From Paralithodes platypus (Eukaryota > Arthropoda > Malacostraca > Decapoda > Lithodidae), in contig CM064545.1 of NCBI GenBank assembly GCA_032716605.1, forward strand, positions 7,032,463-7,096,462: DNA of 64,000 bases, given 5' to 3'. The position numbers and the translations under genes were made by a program. The stretch's first letter is position 1. Each line of letters opens with the position of its first letter. Below, in pieces: positions 43,814-53,849 of this stretch. The notes under the pieces were generated by a model. That model saw only the letters and a program-made list of their open reading frames with translations. It searched no databases and was not told the origin of the DNA.

Positions 43814-45570
43814 ACAACATAAGCAACATACACCTCAGACACATGGGACCACAAGGCATACAAGCATTCACTATCATATCAAACTACAGCTATTCACACA
43901 ACACAATACCAGACATTTGGAAGCATGGTATCATCATCACATTCCCCAAACCCAACAAAGACCCCATCTACCCTCCTCGCACCGCCCCATCACACTCATC
44001 TGCTCCCCCTCCAAAGTCATGGAACGCCTAGTATTACAACTAATTACACCCGACCTACCCCTAGCTCCAACACAACATGGCTTTAGGCCACTGCACTCCA
44101 CAAACACTCTTCTCACAGACCTTACACAAAGAGCTTTTGACGGCATCAACTCAGCTAGACCACCACACAGATCACTATTAGCCACATTCGACATTAGTAA
44201 AGCCTTCGATGCCATCCCCCGCCACAACCTAACAAACAAAATCTACAACACAAACATGCACAACAACACAAAAAGGTGGCTGGCCAACTTCCTAGCAGGC
44301 AGATGTGCACAAAATATCTTTTGCCGGTCAGTCATCTAAAATCAGAAACATTCCAAACGGAGTCCCACCAGGATCCGTCCTATCGCCCACACTCTTCAAT
44401 CTGTACATGCACGATATAACTACACCCAATACGCCCCAAATAAACTTAGCTTCCTATGCAGATGACATAACACTCACATGCACACACCATGACCCAAAAA
44501 GAGCAACAGATCTCCTTCAACCCTATCTCAACACACTACATGGCTGGTGCACTACACACAGACTTATTCTAGCCCCAGCCATATCCACCGCAACCCTGCT
44601 CACAAGCTGGACAGGAGAACACGAATACATCCCTCAACTCACCATAAACAACACACCCCTAACACATACACACACACCCAAAATCCTAGGAGTAACATAT
44701 GATACTCATATGACATTCAAACAGCACACCACAAACATTAAAAAGAAACTGACACCCAGACTTAACGCCCTCAGGTCACTTGCTCACACAAAGTTTGGAC
44801 ACAACAAAGAAACTACCACCACAGTATATAAACAATACATAAGATCAGTGATGGAATACGCAAGCCCAGCCTGGGCTTCTAACCTAGCTGAAACACATCA
44901 TAGGACCTTACAGACTATTCAAAACAAAGCCCTGAAGATCATTACAGGCTGCGCAGCTACTGCACCCACAGATCACCTACATCAAGAAACGAAAATCCTC
45001 AAAGTCAAAGACCATCTGGACATGAGAGGCACTCAATTCCTGGCAGCAGACTCCACAAACCAAGACCACCCACTAAACTACATGGCAACACACCCACAGA
45101 CACCAAGAAATATCAAAACAACACCCAGCACACGGTATCACACACAATTATTGTCCTTTCTCCCTCCCTGCCCACCCCGAACCAACTTCCAGAAGCACAT
45201 CCATACTCATATCTCTCGCCGATCCATCCACTCACTCACAGACAACACGCAGCTGCATGCACGACCTCCCGAAATCCATCCTTCCGAATCCTCCCTTCCT
45301 CGCGAGGACAGAGTCCACCTGGCCAGGCTGAGATGCGGACACCATCCAGCTCTCCTGAGCTATCAGAAGAGACTGGATGACTCCGTTGTCGACGCCTGCC
45401 CGGGATGTAACACAGCACCCCATACCATTAAACACATCATAGAAGACTGCATTTCACACAACCACTTACGCCAACAGCACATTCTACACTCAATGAGAGC
45501 TCTGTGGGAAAGCCCGATCGTGGCCATGTCCTTCCTCAGGGACTCGGGGCTGTTCGGCCAGGCAGCTTAG
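43800..45570 (+). pseudogene. I/Nimb-type LINE ORF2: RT and C-terminal finger (frameshifts)
   Basis: RT continues over three frames with shifts at about 43805, 43970 and 44315. Blocks: FPKPNKDP, HRPITLICSPSKVMERL, PTQHGFRPLHST, ATFDISKAFDAIP, NGVPPGSVLSPTLFNLYMHD, and catalytic YADD at 44455-44466. The last 421 residues (44305-45570) are one open frame. The C-terminus has REDRVHLARLRCGHHPALL and CPGCNTAPHTIKHIIEDC, a CCHC-like element common at the end of I-type LINE proteins. Not functional because of the frameshifts. Confidence 0.87.
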
Positions 45571-45595
45571 GGAACAACAACAACAACAAGTATGC

Positions 45596-46324
45596 TATGG
45601 ATACAGTAGTAATGAATGCTGACAACAGAACACATGGATATTTTAATATTTATATTTAACATTCATTATTCTGTAATATTAATATATCATAAAGCGATAG
45701 AACAATCGGTGGTTCTCTCTCTCTCTCTCTTTATCGGACATTGAAATGTCTGAATCTATATATGAATATTTTGCTTCAATATTCACTGGAAAAGCTACTT
45801 TACAAGTGACTTTTCAAGTCCAGGGAAACTAGTGAAGGTGAAGGCCTCCACAGAAATAGATGTAACTCACGGTAGGTAGCAAGACTAATACATAAGTTAA
45901 GGGGAGATCTCCACTTGAGGGTTTTTTTTCTTGACACCTTTCTCCCTCATGTTTAACCCCATTGCTTTTGATATTATAAAACGTTTGCCCCATTAGCTTA
46001 GCTATTTTAAGAACTTTCACCCCATAATAAGACCTTTCGTGCAATTCAGGTGTCTATTTTATCTTGGCGAGCGATAGCGAGCCTGTAATTTAAGAGGAAC
46101 CAGCCTTCGGCGGGGACATTTTTCTACCGAAAAATTTACAAATTTATCTTGAAAGGGACTCAAGGGGGTGCAATTTTAAGCTTGATGGAGGTCTAGGGAA
46201 CAAACTAAATACCTCCCCTTAACCCACTCATTCTCGCTTAAGCTTTTGGGTAACTAATTACCACTACTCTTAACTCGCAGGTCGGCCCCTGTTGCCGACC
46301 CATCAAAATGCTCTGGAGTCTGGA
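45596..46324. other. No gene; part of a dispersed repeat
   Basis: 45890-46090 shares words in order with 4490-4660 (TTGGCGAGCGATAGCGA). A (CT)n run lies at 45715-45731. Nothing else is recognised. Confidence 0.45.
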
Positions 46325-46525
46325 CCGCTATCTTTCACTCTTACTATAATTTTGTTGTAACATTAGTGGCCTTTCCTCTAACTTCCGCTCTGTAGAACAC
46401 CACCTCTCCTCTGTCATTCTCTTTCTAACCGAAACCCATTTGTCTGGGACTACTGACAGCAAACCCTTCTCTGTATCTTCCTACTATCTCTTTCTTCAGT
46501 TTCAAGCCAAAGGTTGATGTAGAAT
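46325..46525 (+). pseudogene. LINE endonuclease relic
   Basis: A frame reads FRSVEHHLSSVILFLTETHL and FQAKG, the start of the endonuclease of the same LINE family as 1318-3424 and 50586-53582. Only about 65 residues survive. Confidence 0.65.
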
Positions 46526-46534
46526 ATTATTTGT

Positions 46535-46825
46535 TTCTATGTGTATGAAGGAGACAAAAGGCAGGTTGCCTGTAACGAGTGTCTCACTCAGGTGACAGAG
46601 AGCCAAGTTCAAGGGACGTTATGCCCAAAATGACTGGACACACAAAGTTTAAAGCAGTTTAAGTCATAGGATAAAGGAAAGACTGATTGAGCGATAGTTT
46701 CAAACTTCACTAGTTGATTAGAAGAAAGACAGAAAATTTGCCAATTCTCGGATTGGAGATTTGGACAGAATAGGAGTGGGACTGTGTTGAAAGGTGGGTG
46801 CCTCACACTCGCCACAAGGAAGGGG
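46535..46825 (+). repeat. Dispersed ~300-bp repeat, copy 2
   Basis: It matches 6262-6580 in the same orientation. It joins directly to the LINE relic upstream, so the repeat may have been captured with it or inserted there. Confidence 0.75.
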
Positions 46826-46881
46826 GTATGCACTGAGAGCTCTGAAGAACACTAATTATTGTAATAGGGATAGATGGGGGA

Positions 46882-46949
46882 GGCGTTAGTATAGTGTATC
46901 GATAGCTTCGTGGACTGCAGACCAAGGAACTCGGATCCGAGTCCACGCC
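46882..46949 (+). repeat. tRNA-like sequence (SINE head or tRNA relic)
   Basis: The 68-nt block begins GGCGTTAGTATAGTG (box A-like) and ends GAGTCCACGCC; its ends pair over five bases (GGCGT with ACGCC). The box B-like GGATCCGAGTCC has one extra base, and the D and anticodon arms do not fold cleanly. It is probably a tRNA-derived SINE head rather than a functional tRNA. Confidence 0.45.
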
Positions 46950-47815
46950 AAACGTCAGGGATTTTTCCGAGGTGATCTGATCCTCCCTGCTGTTCTACAA
47001 GTATCTTGGCTACACTGACACATCAAGAAAATACCTCCCCTATGTCGTCAACGATTCATAGCATAGAAGACCATATTCGAAGATGCTGTGATCGACCGCA
47101 TAGCTGCTCCATAGAGTAAAGACGGGTAGAGGAGACAGAGGGTTATTTCGCCGCACGAACTAAGAGTGTCAGCACTATCGTGGGGCATAATATTATGAGC
47201 AAAAGGTCACAGTGGATATTACTTATTAAATATTCCTTGATATCTGCGCGCCTGGCTTGTCTGCAGTGTTACCATAGTTAAGGAAAGCACGCATAATGAG
47301 GAGGCGTTAGATTAAAGAGTAAACGTCTTTAAGAGTGATTTAATGTTGGTGAAAGAACTTGTAAATTATTTAAAATAAAATAGATATATAAAAGCAAGGG
47401 GGAAATATTAGGAATACATATACAATATAAAAAATACTTATATACGATGCAAGCTATATAACTCAAAGCAACACAACAAGAATTCAAATGCAATTTTGAA
47501 TATATATTATTAGTTACATGTTATGTAGATGTTAATTTATAAAGTTGCACTAGAACAGGACATTTCACGAAATACGTTCTTAGGTTACACTTATGACACC
47601 TAGGGATATTTTGTCCCAGCATGTTTGACGTTGGTAACTCCAAACTCTCACAACAACAATGGTGGGGGTAGAAGAGACGTGACTGTGAACCTGCTCATAA
47701 TGACGACAATTTCACGATGATCTGGCCTTTACAGCAGCCTCTACTTATGTCTATTTAACTCTGTCATGTCTACAGAGTCTCTGGATAGCGTAGAATTGAT
47801 TATTAACCCACAGGA
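46950..47815. other. No gene recognised
   Basis: AT-rich DNA without recognisable features. Confidence 0.4.
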
Positions 47816-47900
47816 CCCCAGCGACGCACGTGATGCGTCGGCAATGTATGTAACGCTAAACCCCAGCGCCGCAGCACCTGCGTCAGCAATTTCGACTTTA
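47816..47900. repeat. ~44-bp tandem duplication
   Basis: CCCCAGCGACGCACGTGATG...GTAACGCTAAA is followed by a second diverged copy, CCCCAGCGCCGCAGCACCTG. A 7-bp-arm palindrome, CGACGCA-CGTGA-TGCGTCG, lies at about 47821-47839. Confidence 0.7.
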
Positions 47901-48174
47901 TATACTCTTGTCCTATGGTAGCTAGAGGCTTGAGGATGGTATGGGATATACCTTATGATATTGCCGAACAGTGGCGGTACTCGGCAACCCCCTAGTCCTG
48001 CCACGCGGGTGGTTACAGGCGGATGGGGAAAGCCAGTTTACCCACTTATCTTACCGCCACTTTCGAGTTGTTTTATTCTTGTCCTATGATAGCTAGAGGG
48101 TTCAAATTTGTATGGGATATACCTTATAATGTTGCCCAACAGTGGCAATACTTGGTAATACCCAAGTCCAGCCG
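47889..48174 (+). repeat. ~115-bp direct duplication, offset ~171 bp
   Basis: 47889-48005 and 48060-48174 share TTCTTGTCCTATG(G/A)TAGCTAGAGG, TATGGGATATACCTTAT, TTGCC(G/C)AACAGTGGC and AGTCC(T/A)GCC. This is a local duplication of unknown origin. Confidence 0.75.
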
Positions 48175-48690
48175 CGGTGGGGAGTGGGGAGAGAGAGCAC
48201 GGGAGGAGGGAGGAAGTGGAGGACTGGGCCACCAGACTCGCCAGGTGTCTTGTGTAGTTCATGAGTGTCGGACGTACCTCGTTGCCTCGCGATGTGTATC
48301 GCTCTGCTACTGCTCCCCATGACATAGTTGACTCCCCATAAAGTGAGGAAGAGGAGGAGGAGGATGACCTAGACCCCATGGCATTCCTCTAAATTCCGCC
48401 AGGCTATCGTAGGGGTCAGAAGAGAGGAGAGAGCTGAGGAGAGTGTGTCATGTTGCTATGTACAAAGTCTTCCCCCACACCCACACTCTCCCAACCTCCC
48501 ATACTCTCCCCACTAAAAATACAATGTCAAAACTCATATTTCTAAGTCAAAAGTGCCCAAAACAATGTGTGTATAACTCATATTCTAACTATAAAGCATA
48601 CGATAAAGTATAAAATCAATAAACAGAGTACGTGAGAGAGGCATCATAAAAGTAAATGAGGGAGAGGGTGAGTCAGCTGTGTACGTGCGT
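48175..48690. other. No gene recognised; GAGGA-rich stretch
   Basis: A GAGGAGGAGGAGG run near 48343-48363 gives a short acidic frame (EEEEEDDLDPMAFL) ending in TAA near 48393. It looks like the end of a coding region, but I find no upstream homology and do not call a gene. Confidence 0.35.
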
Positions 48691-48701
48691 GCGTCGTGGA
48701 C

Positions 48702-48729
48702 CAAGATGGCCGCCAGTCGCCATGGTAAC
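48702..48729. promoter_or_regulatory. YY1-like site next to an X-box-like site
   Basis: CAAGATGGCCGCC (48702-48714) fits the YY1/initiator-type motif. GTCGCCATGGTAAC (48716-48729) fits the RFX X-box (two half-sites with a 2-bp spacer). Local GC and CpG content is higher than in the surroundings. This could be a host promoter, but no downstream gene is recognised, so it may be part of a repeat. Confidence 0.35.
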
Positions 48730-49499
48730 CAGGACGCGCGTGGGGCTTGCCATTTGTGGGTACTTATAAAACTTCTCACACAGCACTTATCACACTGTAA
48801 CATCACTTACAATAATATGTGATACATCTTGCTAATATATGAACTATGAAGGCACACATCATGCTCGGGTGGTGTAAATAACCGTCACTCGAAAACTGGA
48901 CGCATTGTACATCTGCCATGCTGCCGCGCTCAGCTGTGAAGTGCCGGGCGGGAAGCTTGAAGACCGCTCGGCATCAGCTGATGGATGAAGCTGCCCCCCC
49001 CCCCCCCTCCGTAAGACCCCCAAATGACCGAGGTGTTTTTTGTTGGTGTTATTCATCATTTCTCACCTATTTCAACTATTTAAGATTTGTTTTTGTTTAC
49101 CAAATCGGCCTGTCTCACAGCGTACTTTTATTATTAATTAGCTGGTGCTCAGTGGGTTAATAGCATTATTAGTACAAGGTAGGGATTATTACGAATTAAT
49201 GGGGACCCTCCCATTTTCCTCTGCGATCGTGCTGCCATCTCTCGAACACGCGGATCGCTATTTTCAGATGTGTGGCATCTCTCTTTCCTCTCTATCCTTC
49301 TGTACTCTATGAGCTGCTCTCTGGACATGTATAAATAAGGTGTCACCATCTAGTGTGGCAGAAAGGAAGCAACCAACACCTTGAAGCTCCATTTTCACCA
49401 TCTCATGCTATCTCATCTAGTGCAACACAGGAAGCACCCATTATCTGCAACCTTCAATCGATAATCTTGGGGTCTCGTAAGAGTTACAAGCTACTGAAC
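48730..49499. other. No gene recognised; C run near 48995-49007
   Basis: 48900-49060 is moderately GC-rich with a run of C. The 66-80 residue frames on both strands overlap and lack motifs. Confidence 0.4.
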
Positions 49500-50170
49500 A
49501 GCCTACAGTCCCGAGGTTGAGACATAGATAAAAAATAAGTGGAAGAGATGCAACACTGCGGTGTGTAGAAAGAGATTGTAGGGAACTAGTAAGAGGAAGT
49601 GAGTTGATGAGGCGAAATGCTTTTGACTCGACCCTTTCACTTATGCGAGCAATACTCGATACATGGGCGTACTGTGCCCCTATACAGAGAAAAAAGCAGT
49701 GCTAGGGTAAAGAACCAACAGAGATGGTTGAGCACTCCTAATTTCTGGGAAGCTGTTATAGCAACAGTGGTAATATAATCTTTCCAGGAACCGTTGGATG
49801 AAAAAAAATATACCAAGAATATTGAGAAAAGATGAAGGGTTGATTTATGTATTGTTGAAGAGTATGTGATAGTCTTCTGGAAAATTGCAATGGGTAGATA
49901 GAAAGATAAATTGGTTCTTGGAGGCATTGATAGTAACAACAGTTTATCTACCCCTATCAGAACAAAAAAATAGATCCGAAGATAGGCATTCTATGGCATA
50001 GTAACATCAATTTTGGAGTGATTGCATGCAGGATTGTTGTGAAAAAGTCATCAGCATATGAGTGGATAGAACTAGAGGTACAGTTGAGGAGATCATTTAT
50101 ATATATTATAAAGAGAACTGGAGATATGACAGGACCCTGAGGAATACCAGAGTTGATAGGCTGAGGAAGT
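49500..50170 (-). pseudogene. Decayed LINE RT relic
   Basis: Minus-strand frames read SGIPQGPVISPVLFIIYIND with HSYADDFF (about 50165-50045), then, in another frame, TASQKLGVLNHLCWFFT and YRGTVRPCIEYCSH (about 49770-49640). This is the second half of RT from the same broad family as 50586-53582. Several frameshifts and stops. Confidence 0.75.
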
Positions 50171-50337
50171 TAGCAATGCCCTTCCACAACTGCAGCTATG
50201 GAACATAGATCCACAGGAGAAAAATCGAAAACTATTTGGACTTTTACTTTTATTTTATTGGTATTGGAAAACGGGCTGGATGCATATAGTTATCGGAGGC
50301 TCGTTGTTTTTATACATGGCATTAGTAAGGCAGCATA

Positions 50338-50495
50338 GAAAACCAATTGTTAATTTTTTCATAAAAGCACCAAAATTGGTACACATATAGAAAAATGTAT
50401 TCCGAACAATTCTAGATATGGAGCCACTCGAGATTGTGCCTTGGTCAGCTTTGGCGGCCATTTTCCAAAATGGCCGCCATTCTACTTTAACAACG
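50338..50495 (+). repeat. Inverted-repeat partner, left copy (palindrome-bearing)
   Basis: It is reverse-complementary to 61043-61195 with about 88 percent identity by eye. It contains CATAAAAGCACCAAAATTGG, TGTATTCCGAACAATTCTAG, ATATGGAGCCAC and a near-perfect palindrome, GGCGGCCATTTTCCAAAATG and onwards, at about 50453-50478 (12-bp arms, 2-bp centre). The adjoining LINE poly(A) starts at about 50506. Confidence 0.8.
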
Positions 50496-50505
50496 TGGGA
50501 TATCT

Positions 50506-53500
50506 TTTTTTTTCTTTTTTTTTTTTTAAAAGAGACAATGCACGGAGGAAGGAAAAACACAGATAAAACAAAAAGGTCCATGTGCCTAAAGACATCCTCC
50601 ATTCATAAAATGTTTGTAACAACTGGATTTAAACATTTGTAGATTGTAAGTTTGTGGAAAGCAATTCGAGGGAAGTGAATTCCAAAGAGTAGTAGCTTTG
50701 GGGATAAATGAATTCTGATAAGCAGAAGTTCTGCATTGTAGAGGAGAAAGTGTAAATTCATGGGCGCTCTCAGCTGCCCTAGTTCTACGGGGAAAGATGT
50801 GGAGAGGCGGCACAATTGAAGCAAGTTCCTCGGAACAATTGCTGTGAAAATATCTGTAGAATAATGCAAGGGATGCAACGTTTCTTCGTATGGATAATGT
50901 AGGAAGGTCCTGTGTGATTGCAGGGTTATTGATTAATCTAATAGCTTTATTTTGAATTTTGTCCAACTGCCTCAATGCAACCACTCCACCTCCACCCCAC
51001 AGAGGTGAACAGTAATCCATCTGAGAACGCACATGACTTTTATATATTACGGCCAACTGCTCGTCAGTGAAGAATTCTCGAACTCTGTACAGGAGTCCCA
51101 GTTTTTTAGAGGCATTCTTAGCAATGCTTCTAACATAATGTGTCCAGCTCAAGTTAGTAGTTAATGTTACACCGAGAATGTCAATACTAGGGGAAGTTGG
51201 AATATTTACATCATTAACAAATATATGGGAGTCGGTGAGATTCTGTCGGTTAGAAAATTGAATGTACTTGGTTTTCTGTGCATTAAAGGAAACTAGAATA
51301 TTTTGTCCCCATTCATTAATTCTAGAAAGGTCCTGGTTCACAGAAATTGCAGTGTTTATTTTTGAATTTATAAGATCGGGTTGTGTGAAAGAATTGGTAA
51401 ATGTGAAGGAACTGTGGAGTGTTGAGTCATCTGCGTAGGAATGTATTGGATTATGAGTGGTAGATATGAGATAATTGATATGAATGAGGAACAGAGTTGG
51501 GGCCAAAACTGATCCCTGGGGAACACCAGCATTTATTGAGTGAAATTGAGAATAAAGGCCATCTACCATTACACGTATATTTCTGTTATGAAGATAAGAA
51601 GAAATTAGTGGAACTAATGATGCAAGGCCGTAGTGTGACATCTTCGACAATAAGGATTGATGCCAGACTCTATCAAATGCCTTTGATATATCCAGTGCTA
51701 TTGTATGTGTTTCACCATGTTGGTCTGTAGCTTGGTTGATTTGATGCGTAAGAAGGCAAAGAATGTCTGCAGTTGATCGACATCGTCTAAAACCATATTG
51801 CCTATCACTGATTAATTTATTATTCTCAAGATGTTTAATTATGTGATTATTTAATATAATTTCAAAGACTTTACCGAGAGTGGAAGTTATAGCTATTGGT
51901 CTGTAGTTTGATGGATCTGAAGAGGCACCTTTTTTAGGAACTGGATGGATGTTTGCTTCTTTCCAGGGTACTGGGAAGCATGAGGTATGAGTACACAGAC
52001 GGAAAAATTTTGCCAATACAGGAGCGAGCACCAAGGAGCAATTCTTAAGTACTATTGGAGGAATTTCATCTGGACCAGGAGCCTTATCTACTGAGAGATT
52101 CTGCAAAATAGTTTTGACATGTCTGGTGTGGATCTTAAGTGAGGGAATTTCAGGCGAATTAAAATTAAGTACAGGGACATCTTGATTTATTTCACCTAAG
52201 GTTGAGTTGGTGGAGAAAATATCCGCAAGAAGGTTAGCTTTACCTCGTGGGTAACTTACAAGATTGCCAGTCGGAGATTTTAATGGTGGAATGGATGAAG
52301 CAGTAGTGAAGTTGGATTTGAATGAGTTAAGAGTAGACCAAAATATTTTGTTATCATTTGGATTATTTAGAAGTTTATTTGCCTGCTTGTGGAGAAAGTT
52401 TGATTTAGTTAGGTTTAATACAGTTTTGGCATGATTTCTGATGTTTCTAAAGTAATTAAAGGCTTCATGTGTTTTTGATCTTGTGTATGCATTGTAGGCT
52501 ATTGCTTTTTGTTCAGTTACTCTAGCACAATTATGGTCAAACCATTTAGGTGAATTAAATCGTTTAGTGTACTTTTGATGAGGAATAAAAGTTTCCATTC
52601 CAATTTTTACAAAATCTTGTATGTGGCTCAAGGTGGAGTGTGCATCATTAGAAAAGAAAGAGGTCCAGGGAATATCAATAAAGAAACCTTGAAGACCCTC
52701 CCAGTCTGCCCTATCGTAATGCCATTTAGTCACCAAAACAGGTTCAGAGTGGGAAGGTGTGGTAGGTGATAGACAGGTGGCCTGTATCAGACAGTGATCA
52801 GAAGATCCAAGCGGGGACCTCACTGTAACATCATAATTTTCTGAATTGGTTGTTAAAAATAAGTCCAGTAGGTGAGAATTATGATTAGGATTATCTGGTA
52901 CACGGGTGGGTTGGTTGACTAGTTGAGTGAGATTAAATGAGTCTGCAAATAGCTCACATTCAAGACCAGCATCATCAGTCCTGGCTGAATGAGTGAGCCA
53001 TTCAACATTATGGACATTAAAATCACCCAACACAGTGATTTCAGAAGAAGCATTTAAGTTGAGGACACTGAGTTGTGAGGACAGAGAATCAAAAAGACTT
53101 TGCTCTGGAGGAGTATTTGGGGAACGGTAGATGCAACATATGTATTTAAATTTACCAGCCGAAATTAATTTGTATATAGAATAATCAAAATAGGGACAAT
53201 TGAAACTAGTAACCTCCTCCAGGGCAATTTCAGATTTTGCGAAGCAACATACACCTCCTTTAGGTCTGAAATTTTGGAGCAGTTGATAACCTGGAAAATT
53301 AAATCTAGACGTGTCAGATGTGGATGTTACTTGAGTCTCTGTCAAAAAAAGGAGAGTAGGGGATTCTGCTTGAAGAAATTGGTGTACAGAATTGATGTTA
53401 GAGTGAAGTCCCCTTATATTACTAAAGAAAAAGCTGCACCGACGAGCAGCTTTGGGACGTTGCAATGCTCTTGACACAGTCGCATGATGACGACCGGGAG

Positions 53501-53582
53501 GGCCCTGTGTCAATGACCCAACCCTGCCGGGGGTGGATATCCGAGGGACCACCAGGTTTGCTCTTAACAATTGTACTGCCAT
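50506..53582 (-). mobile_element. LINE with intact EN-RT ORF and poly(A) tail
   Basis: Minus-strand retrotransposon. ORF2 (53582-50586) is intact. The 3' UTR is about 55 bp and ends in an A-rich tail (plus-strand T tract at 50506-50527). No ORF1 lies upstream, so it is either 5' truncated just before ORF2 or a one-ORF element. I could not identify a target duplication. Confidence 0.85.
50586..53582 (-). CDS. LINE ORF2: endonuclease and reverse transcriptase, intact
   Basis: 998 residues from ATG 53582 with no break. EEP endonuclease occupies roughly residues 50-270: FFFSNIRGLHSNI, LLFLTETQV, VLGDFNVHNVEW and LGSSDHCL. RT occupies about 460-760: VPKKGASSDPSNYRPIAITS, SDRQYGFRRCRST, IALDISKAFDRVWH, NAGVPQGSVLAPTLFL and catalytic YADD (complement of 51426-51437). 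The C-terminal domain has KLGLLYRVREFF, MDYCSPLWGG and TTLWNSLPSNCFP. All catalytic residues I can place are present. It is of Jockey/CR1 type, and the related relics at 1318, 46325 and 49500 show the lineage has been active over a long time. Confidence 0.93.
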   Translation of the reverse strand: MAVQLLRANLVVPRISTPGRVGSLTQGPPGRHHATVSRALQRPKAARRCSFFFSNIRGLHSNINSVHQFLQAESPTLLFLTETQVTSTSDTSRFNFPGYQLLQNFRPKGGVCCFAKSEIALEEVTSFNCPYFDYSIYKLISAGKFKYICCIYRSPNTPPEQSLFDSLSSQLSVLNLNASSEITVLGDFNVHNVEWLTHSARTDDAGLECELFADSFNLTQLVNQPTRVPDNPNHNSHLLDLFLTTNSENYDVTVRSPLGSSDHCLIQATCLSPTTPSHSEPVLVTKWHYDRADWEGLQGFFIDIPWTSFFSNDAHSTLSHIQDFVKIGMETFIPHQKYTKRFNSPKWFDHNCARVTEQKAIAYNAYTRSKTHEAFNYFRNIRNHAKTVLNLTKSNFLHKQANKLLNNPNDNKIFWSTLNSFKSNFTTASSIPPLKSPTGNLVSYPRGKANLLADIFSTNSTLGEINQDVPVLNFNSPEIPSLKIHTRHVKTILQNLSVDKAPGPDEIPPIVLKNCSLVLAPVLAKFFRLCTHTSCFPVPWKEANIHPVPKKGASSDPSNYRPIAITSTLGKVFEIILNNHIIKHLENNKLISDRQYGFRRCRSTADILCLLTHQINQATDQHGETHTIALDISKAFDRVWHQSLLSKMSHYGLASLVPLISSYLHNRNIRVMVDGLYSQFHSINAGVPQGSVLAPTLFLIHINYLISTTHNPIHSYADDSTLHSSFTFTNSFTQPDLINSKINTAISVNQDLSRINEWGQNILVSFNAQKTKYIQFSNRQNLTDSHIFVNDVNIPTSPSIDILGVTLTTNLSWTHYVRSIAKNASKKLGLLYRVREFFTDEQLAVIYKSHVRSQMDYCSPLWGGGGVVALRQLDKIQNKAIRLINNPAITQDLPTLSIRRNVASLALFYRYFHSNCSEELASIVPPLHIFPRRTRAAESAHEFTLSPLQCRTSAYQNSFIPKATTLWNSLPSNCFPQTYNLQMFKSSCYKHFMNGGCL

Positions 53583-53849
53583 ATTTGTAAGGTAAGTGTA
53601 TGGTGTTACATGTATAATATGTAGTGGGAAAAGTAGTGTTTTATGGATAGAGGATAGCGATGTAGGGCAATGTCGTGAAGTTGGATGTGCATGTTATATA
53701 AAGAGGGTTTTCCTGATACCCCTGATGTGTGAGGCAGAAAGATATGTATCCAGCTACCAAGGCCTGGGAGAGAAAATGGAATTCAGGTTATTCCCTGAGT
53801 CTTCCGTAACCTTGGCGGTAGTACTTCCCTGGGCGGGGCTGCCTACCCC
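53583..53849. other. Junction between LINE 5' end and BEL fragment
   Basis: No recognisable domain. The open frame through it joins the BEL frame but lacks BEL motifs before about 53855. Confidence 0.4.

Larger units (their letters stand above)
42171..45595 (+). mobile_element. I/Nimb-type LINE
   Basis: Plus-strand LINE with endonuclease, RT and a C-terminal Cys/His finger, ending in GGAACAACAACAACAACAAG at 45571-45590. A short (CAA)n tail points to the I group. A long C run opens the frame. No separate ORF1 was found upstream, so the copy is probably 5' truncated. The exact clade is uncertain. Confidence 0.8.

Noticed and set aside
46882..46949. Functional tRNA gene
   Set aside because: The acceptor stem pairs, but box B has an extra base and the D and anticodon arms do not fold; more likely a SINE head or relic.
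48038..48379. 113-residue minus-strand frame with a poly-Ser start
   Set aside because: The Ser run comes from a GAGGA repeat and the rest overlaps the local duplication.
53583..53849. BEL RT upstream of the recognisable RNase H
   Set aside because: The open frame continues upstream, but no BEL/Pao RT motif is visible before about 53855.
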